From Candidatus Aenigmatarchaeota archaeon (lineage in GTDB: Archaea > EX4484-52 > B79-G9), in contig JAGLIP010000063.1 of assembly GCA_023142905.1 (NCBI GenBank), positions 1 through 5,905 on the forward strand: 5,905 nucleotides of DNA, given 5' to 3'. The notes under the pieces are model-generated. The model was not told the DNA's origin and searched no databases. It worked only from the letters and a program-made list of their open reading frames with translations. Shown here one piece after another: positions 1 to 5,905 of the stretch. The position numbers and the translations under genes are program-made. The first letter of the stretch is position 1; each line of letters opens with the position of its first letter.

Positions 1-8
1 TGGTGCAT
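1..8 (-). CDS. Probable start of a third operon gene (truncated by window edge)
   Basis: An ATG at 6-8 on the minus strand is followed by CAC and the window edge, so only Met-His and part of a third codon are visible. It lies 15 nt after the ATPase stop and 10 nt after AGGTGAT, a sequence fully complementary to the archaeal 16S rRNA tail. A GTG start at 21-23 is ruled out because its frame stops after two more codons. The product cannot be told. Confidence 0.5.
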
Positions 9-18
9 AAATTAATCA

Positions 19-25
19 ATCACCT
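19..25 (-). promoter_or_regulatory. Shine-Dalgarno overlapping the ATPase stop codon
   Basis: AGGTGAT on the minus strand uses the last two bases of the TAG stop (24-26) and matches the archaeal 16S-complementary sequence exactly. The spacing to the ATG at 8 is 10 nt. The overlap suggests the ribosome finishing the ATPase re-initiates on the next gene. Confidence 0.6.
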
Positions 26-740
26 AAATTTTTATGAGCTTTAAGCCGTCCGGAGTCATATCGAATGGATGTATGAGTGTTGAGTGATTAGTTCGCCGCA
101 TCTTTCGTATTGTTATTGTCCTTTTATAGTCTTCAGATACAGGCACGAAATCAAGCCGGATTACACTATCTACAAGATATTCTATAATTCCTGAACCTGA
201 AAGTCCGTCGCTAGTTTCTCCTATTTCTCCTGTAAGGACTGTTGTTACACCCAACTGCCTTAAATGTTCGGTTAATCCCATAAGAGCTACTCTTGCGGTA
301 TATTTGTCCTGTATAAACATTTCAAGAATAGATATTGAATCAAGTACAACCCGTTTTGCACTCACTGCTTTTATGGATTCTGCAATTTTGTTTGTGAGAT
401 TCAAAAGATATGAACGGGTGATTCTATTTATATCATCCCCTAAAGGCTTATCAGGATATATGGGTTTTATGGATTCGAATTTAAGAAGTTTTTTTTGCTC
501 TATAGCATCAAGATTCCAGCTAAACATAGCCATCATATCGCCCTTTATGTCATCTTCACGCTCTTCTGTTGTTATATATACTCCAGGTTGTCCCTGTAGC
601 GCGCCCGCATAAAGAAAGCTTGCGCAGAATTGTGTTTTTCCGGTTCCGGTTTTCCCGACAACAAGATTGACAGAACCATCTATAAATCCACCCTGTATCT
701 TCTCATCAAGACCATCGATACCCGTTGTATGCCTTTCCAT
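24..740 (-). CDS. Single-domain KaiC-like P-loop ATPase (RecA superfamily)
   Basis: A 238-residue protein, the usual length of a stand-alone archaeal KaiC domain. Visible motifs: the N-terminal TGIDGLDEKIQGG signature (residues 6-18); Walker A GKTGTGKT (29-36); VYITTEE (54-60), with the paired glutamates that activate water for ATP hydrolysis in KaiC; Walker B strand RVVLDS (130-135, Asp134); EYLVDSVIRL (187-196); and the KaiC-type RKMRRTNHS basic motif (212-220), which in the family contacts the neighbouring subunit's nucleotide. All catalytic elements are present, so it is probably an active, oligomeric, cytosolic ATPase. No second KaiC domain, sensor domain or transmembrane segment is seen. 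ArlH (FlaH) of the archaellum is a relative, but no archaellum genes are visible and the EE pair favours a generic KaiC-like member. The ATG is preceded by a strong Shine-Dalgarno and lies 19 nt after the stop of the giant surface-protein gene, so the two are probably co-transcribed. The exact role (signalling or assembly) is not known; partnership with the surface protein is inference. Confidence 0.96.
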   Translation of the reverse strand: MERHTTGIDGLDEKIQGGFIDGSVNLVVGKTGTGKTQFCASFLYAGALQGQPGVYITTEEREDDIKGDMMAMFSWNLDAIEQKKLLKFESIKPIYPDKPLGDDINRITRSYLLNLTNKIAESIKAVSAKRVVLDSISILEMFIQDKYTARVALMGLTEHLRQLGVTTVLTGEIGETSDGLSGSGIIEYLVDSVIRLDFVPVSEDYKRTITIRKMRRTNHSTLIHPFDMTPDGLKLIKI

Positions 741-746
741 TAAAAT

Positions 747-753
747 CCACCCC
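747..753 (-). promoter_or_regulatory. Shine-Dalgarno of the KaiC-like ATPase gene
   Basis: GGGGTGG on the minus strand, 6 nt before the ATG at 740, pairs with the archaeal anti-Shine-Dalgarno when G-U wobbles are allowed. It lies wholly inside the 19-nt gap after the TAA of the upstream gene, supporting this start and translation from a shared transcript. Confidence 0.8.
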
Positions 754-759
754 TAATAA

Positions 760-3700
760 TTATTGCGTTTTTTTCATGTCTTTTATTTTTCTTTTAATTT
801 CCATTAAGTCATCTGCTAAAGTATTGGTATTCGTAGAATATATTGTTTTCTCTTTTTGAACAATTGGGGGTCTATAGGTCTGTTCTTTTGTTCGGGATTG
901 CAGTAGCGGTACTGATTCTGTTTTCAGATATTCGACCGATGCCTGTTCTGCTTTAAATGAGTTTGTTGTTATCGGTTCCGATAGCATTTTAGGGTTTGGT
1001 TTTTTATTAAATAATTTTTTAAAGAAACTTTCTTTTATTTTTTCGTTTTGTTTTCGAGGAACATCTTTAGGGATTTCTTTCAGTTTTTTTGTATTTGTTT
1101 CAAATACAAACTCTTTTCTTTTTTTCTTTTTGAATATTTTTTCAAAAATACTTTTCTTTTTCATATCATGTTCTAAAATGACATCACTGACATTTCTTTT
1201 TGCCTTTTCCTTTAAGTCTCTTTCTTTTTCAACACGCTTTTTATTTTTCTTTTTTTCATCTTCTAAATGAAGACATTCGCGTATTTTAAAATGCCTTAAA
1301 AGTGCTTTTTCTTGCGTAAGTTTTGCAACCTCGCTTTTTAGTTTCAAAAGCTTTCCTTCTTCCTCAGCCATTATTTTGTTGAATGTTGTCTCATTTACTT
1401 GCCTCATGAAATATTTTTTCTCTGTTGATTTCCGAGTGTTTATTATTATTTTTTCCTGACGCGTAAGCCTTCGTATCCTGCTGCTTATTTTTGCGTAGGG
1501 TATTATAAAATACATGAGAAGATAAATTAATATTAATGATCCTACGCCTGTGCATATAAGCTCCCATTTATTTTCATAAATGAATTTTGTTGTCCTTAAG
1601 GGTATTGTTTCTGCCCATACTTGACGAACTAAGTTGTCTGCATTTATGTTCGCGGTTTTAAGATTCGGATAATTGTCAGATATTATTGCCTGTTCTGCTT
1701 CTGTAATATAGTCTGCTATTTTGCGGGTTTTTTCTTTTAATAAGGTCGTATCAATACCCGCGGCAGAAAAAGAATCTAATTCTTTGTTGATTTCTTTAAG
1801 GCTTTCCTTTATTGATTCGAGATATGTTTGTTCTAAATTTCTGTTTACATTTATTTTCAAAGTCCTTGTTTTTTCAATATTGTGGTTTTCATTGTATAGT
1901 ATAATGTCAACATAATATATTTTGGGCTCAATTGAAAGATTCGCATAAACGAGTATCTTAAAGCTCTTGTCCGCACCAACGGTAAGCTCAAACCGTTCAT
2001 CAATGGTTATGTTTAACGGCGTTTCGCTTGTTTTTGTGCTGGCAATAATAGGTACTTCTCCGGTGTTTGCGATTGTTGCCATAATAGACTCTGTAACGCC
2101 TTGCGTTATTGTTCGTTCAGTATTTTCAATGGTGTAGTTAAAGTTTATTTCAGGGGTTTTGTTTTCTGGTGTGGCTATTGTATCAAACCCATCCACTTGA
2201 GGGCTTGAAGTGCTGCCACCGCCACCCGGGGGTAAAACAGTTCCGGTAGTACTTGTTTTTATAATTGCTGTTGTTTCTCCGGTGTTGTTAAAAACATCGC
2301 TTGCATTTATTGTAAGTGTTTTGCTGGTTCCTGAGGATGCAGGAGCATTGTATTGTGTTAAAGAACGAAAAAGCCCGGATATATAACCCATATCTTCAAC
2401 ATATAAGTCATAATCAAGAGTTGTGATAGTGCCCGTAAGTTCTTCTCCTCGGATATTGTATACGGATGCAGTAAAATACGGAAGGTTTTCGTTTACCGTA
2501 TATTCTGCATCAAACGATGTGTTACTATAAACTGTTAGTGCGGAACTTACATTAAATGAAAAATTGTGGTTCAAATAAACATAATTTTTATTTTTGCTTG
2601 CGTTTGCAAAAATGCTGTACTTTCCATCAGTATCATTTGTTTTTATGTTGTATTGATATAAATCTGCGGTTTCGTTAAGTGCATTTTTTTCAGTTTCATT
2701 ATATTTTGTGATATTTACAATCCAGTTGGCGCCAGCCACTGTGTTATTGTTTATATCAAGAAGGTTTATGCTCGCAGTTTCACCCCGATTGTAAATAGTG
2801 TATGCTAAAGGTGAAAAATGATATTTATCAGTTATATTCAATGACCTGTTTGATGTTCCCGGACCTTCATTGCTCCAATTCATGTTGCCAAGAAGATCAT
2901 AGGCAAATATATTTACTGTATAGTTTCCGGTTTCATTTAATTTTTCATTAAGTGTTATTTTCCATATATCTCGGGATTCTTTGGTTGTGACTGTCTTGTT
3001 GAATTTGAGATTATTGGGTCCAAAAACATTTGCAGATGCATTAAGCACATAAGTCCCGTTATCGGTTATATTGGCGTATATTATAAAATCGGTTTTTAAA
3101 TTGGTCATATTAGTTTCAGTGTATTGAAACCAGAAGTCATTTACTGTAGGGGGTATCTCATCGCTTGCAATAACTATAAATTGTTCTGTTTTATTTGCTG
3201 TTATGTTTGCAATGGACGAATTTGCAATAAGTGTTATATTCAAGAAATTTTCTGAAGTTGCATTGATGTTCCAGATAATTGTTTCAAAGGAATTGTATGG
3301 AATAAAAGACAGATTTTTAGAAATATTTTCGCCCGCGCTTAAATCAACAACAGAAGTATTGGAAGATAACAGGTTTACGGTCATATTTCTTAAATCCCCG
3401 TTAATGGCTGTTATTTTTGGATCGTATGCCTGCTCGCCAAGAACAAATATCTTTTCGCCGAAATCAAACTGTGGCTCCCCGAAATTCACAAAAAAATCTT
3501 TTGCGTTTGGGTTTCTGGCAGTTGAGCTTTCAAGGAAAAGCGTGGGCGTTATTTCGTAGTTTCCTGAACGGTACGGGTAGTATGTAAAATTGTATATAAA
3601 GCACGGTGATACCGCATCATCTGATGGCATTGTATATGCTTCAAGAGAATATATGTTTAGTGCCGAATTGTTTGCATTCATTACAATCTGGATCTTTTTG

Positions 3701-5799
3701 ATGTGCTCAAAAATTTCGTAATTGCTTTTGTTTGTTGAATCCGGTGGGTCAATGCCACCATACATAAGTTTTTTTACAAGTTTTGGTTCTTCGGAATCTA
3801 ATCCTGTTGTGCCAAAATTAGAAGAAGTTTCATAATAATGAACAAATACCGAAACATTGGCATTGCCGTTATTGTCATTCCATAAAAGCTTGATATCGCT
3901 GATTGAACGGGATTCATTAAATGTTATATTCAGCTCTGCAGAATCTGTTGTGGTTGTTATACCATACCAGTATGTGCCGTTGTTATCATCTATTGTTGCA
4001 TTTGGGTTATATGTAATAAATCCTCCACCGCTGTTGGCTATTGTTCCTTTGCTTAAAAGCGCCGCATTTTCTGCTTTACCTTCAAAACTGTAGCATTCAT
4101 CCGGCGGCACCTCATAGAATACAGAACTGGCGGTATAGTTTTTTAATCCAAACTCATTTTCAAGAGTTATATTCAAGTAATTGGCTTTTGAAAAGTTCCC
4201 CGCAAACATGACCTGTATTTCCTGTATGGCGGTTATGTTTACGGTACTGTTTTTTACGATTGCAACAACATCTACAACTTGTATATATTTCTCAAGAACT
4301 GCTGGCGTCCCGTTTGCAGGAGTTGCATTTATTGACAGTTTTAAAAGTCCTGTGTTATTTACGAAAAGATTTTCCCAAAATATGGTTGTTGTGTTGCCAT
4401 TTTTTTTGTTGCCAAGTGCCTTTAACGCATGCCCAGTTGTGTTTATGATTTCTGGATTGCTTGAAACAAGAGAAACATTCAAATCCCACACATCGCCATC
4501 CCATATTGAAATATTTGCCGTCAGGTTAAATGTTTGGTTCTTTAGAATTATTGCCTGCGGCAATCCGTTGTTGTATTTAATATTCCAAATATCTACTTTT
4601 CCAAAAGATACATCAAAGGCTGTTGTGTTCGTTGCAAATACATCCATGGATTCATCTCCGTCAATATCGTCAAGAACATAAAAAGATACATTGTGTGTTC
4701 CGGAAGACCACACAATTGAAGAGCAATAATACAGATGTTCTGTCGGAGAAATATAGGCATTCAAATCCATCATACAGGAAGATGTACTTACCGTTAAGTC
4801 TCCGGTTTCGTTAATTTCAGTATAATTCCAATCTGCGCCAACTATCTCAATTTCTGTCGCGTTCCCTTTAATAGTCGCGTACAAGTCTGCATCCTGCCAA
4901 TAACCGACATCCTCTGAACTTCCGTTTACTGTGAGGTTTACTACATATATTGTTGAAACTGCTGTGTCATTGTATAATGTTGAATTGTCAAAAACAAAAA
5001 CACTAAAGTCATAAGTTCCCGTATGTGTGGCATTATAAGTGCAATCATTGTATCTGCTGATACTAGTAGGAATATCTCCATATTGAAACGAAAAGGAGCA
5101 GTAAATTAAATCTAAAGCTGTTTCGTTATATGTTATTTCTGAAGTCACATTAAACGCTGTTCCGGAATGTTGATATGGTTCATATATATTTTTAAAAGTG
5201 TAACCGAAAACAACATCATAGCCAACATATAGGTATTTTACAGATGTGCCGTTGCCCGTCATTTTAATGTGAGGTGCAAGGATTGATGTTGTGCTATGGG
5301 CATCATAATTATACAAAGTGTGCTGTAATTTTGATTGCCACGAAGCAGATAGGATGTTATTCGTCGAATATATCGACGTTGCATTAAATGATGTATTTAA
5401 TGATATAGAAAACAAGCCTTTACTGACATTAAACAAGCATTTAATGCTTTTAACCTGATTTTTCGAATTGTATGTTATTGCACCAACTTCGGCACTTCCA
5501 ATAAGAAGAGAACCTGCCACATAACAATTTATAGTTGTGGTATTTATATCGTAATACACCATATTTGGATAAATATGAGGTGCAATTATCAGTTCATTAG
5601 ATACATTACAACCCTCATTTATTGAGCACATAGAGTCAATTAGCATATTTTTTGCATTAAAAGATTCTTCATGCAGGGCATCTGTTATGGTGTCATCACC
5701 AGTTGTTGTTATATCTAAAGTATATATGGCGTTCACACCACTAACAAAAACTGCTAGAAATATAATAACATCTACAAGAACATACTTACGGCTAGTCAT
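760..5799 (-). CDS. Giant type I membrane surface protein, multi-Ig-like ectodomain with discoidin-like domain and long basic cytoplasmic tail
   Basis: 1679 residues, not recognised as a named family. Layout (ATG = 1): Sec signal peptide 1-24 (cleavage likely after GVNA); beta-rich modules with cysteine pairs 25-398; Ig-like 397-510; Ig-like 513-772 interrupted by an F5/8C (discoidin)-like domain 566-735; Ig-like 770-878; Ig-like 879-990 with a GNYTVNIFAYDLLGN edge; MG2-like 988-1088 (YNRGETASINL, then GKYSIFANAS); beta module 1087-1186; Gly/Pro/Ser linker 1187-1203; NEW3/CARDB-like domain 1215-1320; helical stalk 1321-1400; transmembrane helix 1413-1434; lysine-rich cytoplasmic tail 1435-1679. 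A hand count gives about 74 N-X-S/T sequons outside, none in the stalk and two in the tail. ATG at 5799 was chosen over an in-frame TTG two codons upstream because it sits about 28 nt from the TATA box centre, fitting a leaderless mRNA; an in-frame stop lies at 5836-5838. The architecture suggests an adhesin, receptor or S-layer-associated protein with possible glycan binding; domain names rest on pattern reading, not a profile search. First gene of the apparent operon. Confidence 0.95.
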   Translation of the reverse strand: MTSRKYVLVDVIIFLAVFVSGVNAIYTLDITTTGDDTITDALHEESFNAKNMLIDSMCSINEGCNVSNELIIAPHIYPNMVYYDINTTTINCYVAGSLLIGSAEVGAITYNSKNQVKSIKCLFNVSKGLFSISLNTSFNATSIYSTNNILSASWQSKLQHTLYNYDAHSTTSILAPHIKMTGNGTSVKYLYVGYDVVFGYTFKNIYEPYQHSGTAFNVTSEITYNETALDLIYCSFSFQYGDIPTSISRYNDCTYNATHTGTYDFSVFVFDNSTLYNDTAVSTIYVVNLTVNGSSEDVGYWQDADLYATIKGNATEIEIVGADWNYTEINETGDLTVSTSSCMMDLNAYISPTEHLYYCSSIVWSSGTHNVSFYVLDDIDGDESMDVFATNTTAFDVSFGKVDIWNIKYNNGLPQAIILKNQTFNLTANISIWDGDVWDLNVSLVSSNPEIINTTGHALKALGNKKNGNTTTIFWENLFVNNTGLLKLSINATPANGTPAVLEKYIQVVDVVAIVKNSTVNITAIQEIQVMFAGNFSKANYLNITLENEFGLKNYTASSVFYEVPPDECYSFEGKAENAALLSKGTIANSGGGFITYNPNATIDDNNGTYWYGITTTTDSAELNITFNESRSISDIKLLWNDNNGNANVSVFVHYYETSSNFGTTGLDSEEPKLVKKLMYGGIDPPDSTNKSNYEIFEHIKKIQIVMNANNSALNIYSLEAYTMPSDDAVSPCFIYNFTYYPYRSGNYEITPTLFLESSTARNPNAKDFFVNFGEPQFDFGEKIFVLGEQAYDPKITAINGDLRNMTVNLLSSNTSVVDLSAGENISKNLSFIPYNSFETIIWNINATSENFLNITLIANSSIANITANKTEQFIVIASDEIPPTVNDFWFQYTETNMTNLKTDFIIYANITDNGTYVLNASANVFGPNNLKFNKTVTTKESRDIWKITLNEKLNETGNYTVNIFAYDLLGNMNWSNEGPGTSNRSLNITDKYHFSPLAYTIYNRGETASINLLDINNNTVAGANWIVNITKYNETEKNALNETADLYQYNIKTNDTDGKYSIFANASKNKNYVYLNHNFSFNVSSALTVYSNTSFDAEYTVNENLPYFTASVYNIRGEELTGTITTLDYDLYVEDMGYISGLFRSLTQYNAPASSGTSKTLTINASDVFNNTGETTAIIKTSTTGTVLPPGGGGSTSSPQVDGFDTIATPENKTPEINFNYTIENTERTITQGVTESIMATIANTGEVPIIASTKTSETPLNITIDERFELTVGADKSFKILVYANLSIEPKIYYVDIILYNENHNIEKTRTLKINVNRNLEQTYLESIKESLKEINKELDSFSAAGIDTTLLKEKTRKIADYITEAEQAIISDNYPNLKTANINADNLVRQVWAETIPLRTTKFIYENKWELICTGVGSLILIYLLMYFIIPYAKISSRIRRLTRQEKIIINTRKSTEKKYFMRQVNETTFNKIMAEEEGKLLKLKSEVAKLTQEKALLRHFKIRECLHLEDEKKKNKKRVEKERDLKEKAKRNVSDVILEHDMKKKSIFEKIFKKKKRKEFVFETNTKKLKEIPKDVPRKQNEKIKESFFKKLFNKKPNPKMLSEPITTNSFKAEQASVEYLKTESVPLLQSRTKEQTYRPPIVQKEKTIYSTNTNTLADDLMEIKRKIKDMKKTQ
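763..1497 (-). other. Long lysine-rich cytoplasmic tail with coiled coil and duplicated basic motif (residues 1435-1679)
   Basis: About 245 residues, strongly basic. A coiled coil spans about 1470-1546 (KIMAEEEGKLLKLKSEVAKL and onward). Two copies of a 10-residue motif follow: SIFEKIFKKK (1550-1559) and SFFKKLFNKK (1591-1600). Residues 1601-1657 are Ser/Thr/Pro/Gln-rich and look disordered. The tail ends in a basic amphipathic helix, LADDLMEIKRKIKDMKK (1661-1677). Most large archaeal surface proteins end within a few residues of the membrane, so this tail is likely to bind a cytoplasmic partner; which one is unknown. Confidence 0.7.
1498..1839 (-). other. Helical stalk and transmembrane helix (residues 1321-1434)
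   Basis: The stalk 1321-1400 is charged and helical: YLESIKESLKEINKEL, then a turn at AAGID, then a second helix ending in DNYPNLKTANINADNL. Such a two-helix segment is common just outside the membrane in archaeal surface proteins. The single transmembrane helix is LICTGVGSLILIYLLMYFII (1414-1433). Arg/Lys residues follow at once (KISSRIRRLTRQEK), giving N-out/C-in topology by the positive-inside rule. Confidence 0.85.
1840..2157 (-). other. NEW3/CARDB-like Ig domain, residues 1215-1320
   Basis: INFNYTIENTERTITQG leads into strands ESIMATIANTGEVPI (1237-1251) and FKILVYANLSIEPKIYYVDI (1280-1299), ending TRTLKINVNRN. The 'intermittent tail' pattern N-T-G-x-V-P and the P-K-x-Y-x-V-D-I strand resemble NEW3/CARDB-type domains, which commonly sit between a low-complexity linker and a membrane stalk in archaeal surface proteins. 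It follows the PPGGGGSTSSP linker (1190-1200). Confidence 0.5.
3166..3492 (-). repeat. Ig-like module, copy B (residues 770-878)
   Basis: Starts FVNFG and contains NGDLRNMTVNLLSSNTSVVD (800-819) and FETIIWNINATSENFLNITL (838-857), aligning with copy A (397-510) at the SSN turn and the following IW strand. Both end in a strand of the form E-[KQ]-[YF]-I-[QV]-V. Identity is low but the spacing is kept. Confidence 0.55.
3595..4104 (-). other. Discoidin (F5/8 type C)-like carbohydrate-binding-type domain, residues 566-735
   Basis: Bounded by C569 and C733, placed like the terminal disulfide of F5/8C domains and the only ectodomain cysteines after residue 359. Between them the family's pattern can be read: ATIDDNNGTYWYG (601-613, the D-x-TyW turn), AELNITFNESRSISDIKLLW (621-640, first core strands), VSVFVHYYE (649-657), IKKIQIVM (700-707) and LNIYSLEAY (714-722, final strand). 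In known families this jelly-roll binds glycans or membranes. The fold call is by eye; the ligand is unknown. Confidence 0.55.
4270..4611 (-). repeat. Ig-like module, copy A (residues 397-510)
   Basis: Starts FDVSFG and contains DGDVWDLNVSLVSSNPEIIN (434-453) and TTTIFWENLFVNNTGLLKLS (470-489). These segments match the same order of segments in copy B (770-878), on the other side of the discoidin-like domain, so the two appear to be duplicated modules. Confidence 0.55.
4669..5526 (-). repeat. Cysteine-paired beta modules, about three diverged copies (residues 92-377)
   Basis: Cysteine pairs C92/C121, C234/C253 and C342/C359 are each followed at a nearly fixed distance by a similar edge strand. 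C253 is followed 8 residues later by GTYDFSVFVFD (261-271), and C359 is followed 8 residues later by GTHNVSFYVLD (367-377). C121 is followed 7 residues later by the weaker GLFSISL (128-134). This suggests tandem Ig-like modules with one disulfide each. A further close pair, C58/C64, lies at the N-terminus. The second and third copies match well; the first is tentative. Confidence 0.6.
5728..5799 (-). other. Sec signal peptide of the surface protein (residues 1-24)
   Basis: A short basic N-region (MTSRKYVLVD) leads into the hydrophobic core VIIFLAVFVS and the small-residue site GVNA before IYTLD. No lipobox cysteine and no class III pilin-type KG site is seen, so a type I signal peptidase substrate is the best reading. 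Cleavage would leave Ile25 as the mature N-terminus. Confidence 0.85.
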
Positions 5800-5823
5800 A
5801 AACAAATATATATGGTGAACCCG

Positions 5824-5838
5824 TATATATACTTTTTA
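5824..5838 (-). promoter_or_regulatory. Archaeal BRE/TATA promoter, probably giving a leaderless mRNA
   Basis: Read on the minus strand, TAAAAAG (5838-5832) runs straight into TATATATA (5831-5824). A purine/A-rich element directly before a TATA box is the archaeal TFB-recognition element plus TBP site. The TATA centre is about 28 nt from the A of the ATG at 5799; archaeal transcription starts about 25-27 nt from the TATA centre, so the mRNA should begin within a few nt of that ATG. No Shine-Dalgarno is visible upstream of the start, which agrees with leaderless initiation. Confidence 0.7.
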
Positions 5839-5905
5839 AGTATTCTTGAACTTTTTATTTTCTACGCTCTTTAGTGCCGTTCGTTATTTTTGATTTCTTG
5901 TTTTC
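5839..5905. other. Upstream intergenic region, no gene seen
   Basis: AT-rich sequence upstream of the BRE/TATA. No convincing start, RNA fold or terminator is visible. One minus-strand frame is open from the window edge for 16 lysine-rich codons to a TAA at 5855-5857, too short to call as the end of an upstream gene. Confidence 0.4.

Noticed and set aside
489..496. A8 tract in the ATPase gene (minus strand), and another at 4400-4407 in the giant gene, as programmed slippage sites
   Set aside because: Both reading frames continue intact with sensible protein on either side, and no stimulatory structure or useful alternative frame is seen; AT-rich coding explains them.
24..740. Assignment of the ATPase as archaellum ArlH (FlaH)
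   Set aside because: No archaellum genes are in the window, and the intact EE pair with KaiC-type signature fits the general KaiC-like family better.
1000..1260. Plus-strand T-rich stretches as possible terminators or a repeat array
   Set aside because: They are the antisense of lysine codons in the cytoplasmic tail; spacing is irregular and no hairpin precedes them.
4181..4681. 166-codon open frame on the plus strand, and shorter ones at 304-612, 3203-3559 and 3857-4093
   Set aside because: All lie antisense within the two real genes, show no Shine-Dalgarno or promoter, and read as hydrophobic antisense translations of Asn/Thr-rich repeats with no recognisable motif.
5803..5805. In-frame TTG two codons upstream as the start of the giant protein
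   Set aside because: The ATG at 5797-5799 is a stronger codon, fits the TATA spacing for a leaderless mRNA, and gives a normal signal peptide; the TTG has no Shine-Dalgarno.
5855..5905. Possible C-terminal end (16 Lys-rich codons, TAA at 5855-5857) of an upstream minus-strand gene
   Set aside because: Too short to separate from chance in AT-rich DNA; a strong promoter follows. Sequence to the right of the window would decide it.

Overview
This window shows an AT-rich stretch that is very probably archaeal. The clues are a TATA/BRE-type promoter placed for a leaderless mRNA, archaeal-type GGTG Shine-Dalgarno sequences before the distal genes, a stand-alone KaiC-type ATPase, and a giant Sec-exported surface protein crowded with N-X-S/T sequons. 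A Euryarchaeota-like or DPANN-like lineage would fit, but the sequence alone does not fix the lineage.

All coding is on the minus strand, in one compact apparent operon read from right to left. Positions 5800-5905 hold the promoter region. The large gene (760-5799, 1679 codons from the ATG) encodes a single-pass type I membrane protein: signal peptide, about 1390 residues of tandem beta-sandwich-like modules, one transmembrane helix, then an unusually long (about 245-residue) lysine-rich cytoplasmic tail. A 19-nt gap leads to the KaiC-like ATPase gene (24-740). A third gene seems to begin at position 8 and run off the left edge; its Shine-Dalgarno overlaps the ATPase stop codon.

The ectodomain has visible internal structure: cysteine-paired repeats near the N-terminus, two homologous Ig-like modules on either side of a cysteine-bounded discoidin (F5/8 type C)-like domain, further Ig-like/MG2-like modules, a Gly/Pro/Ser linker, a NEW3/CARDB-like domain and a helical stalk next to the membrane. 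The cytoplasmic tail has a coiled coil, a duplicated S-[IF]-F-[EK]-K-[IL]-F-[KN]-K-K motif, a disordered-looking linker and a terminal basic helix.

The working model is a surface adhesin or receptor whose tail may couple to the co-transcribed KaiC-like ATPase. The layout is seen in the sequence; the coupling is inferred from operon context only, and the biological role is unknown. No RNA gene, mobile element or CRISPR array was seen.
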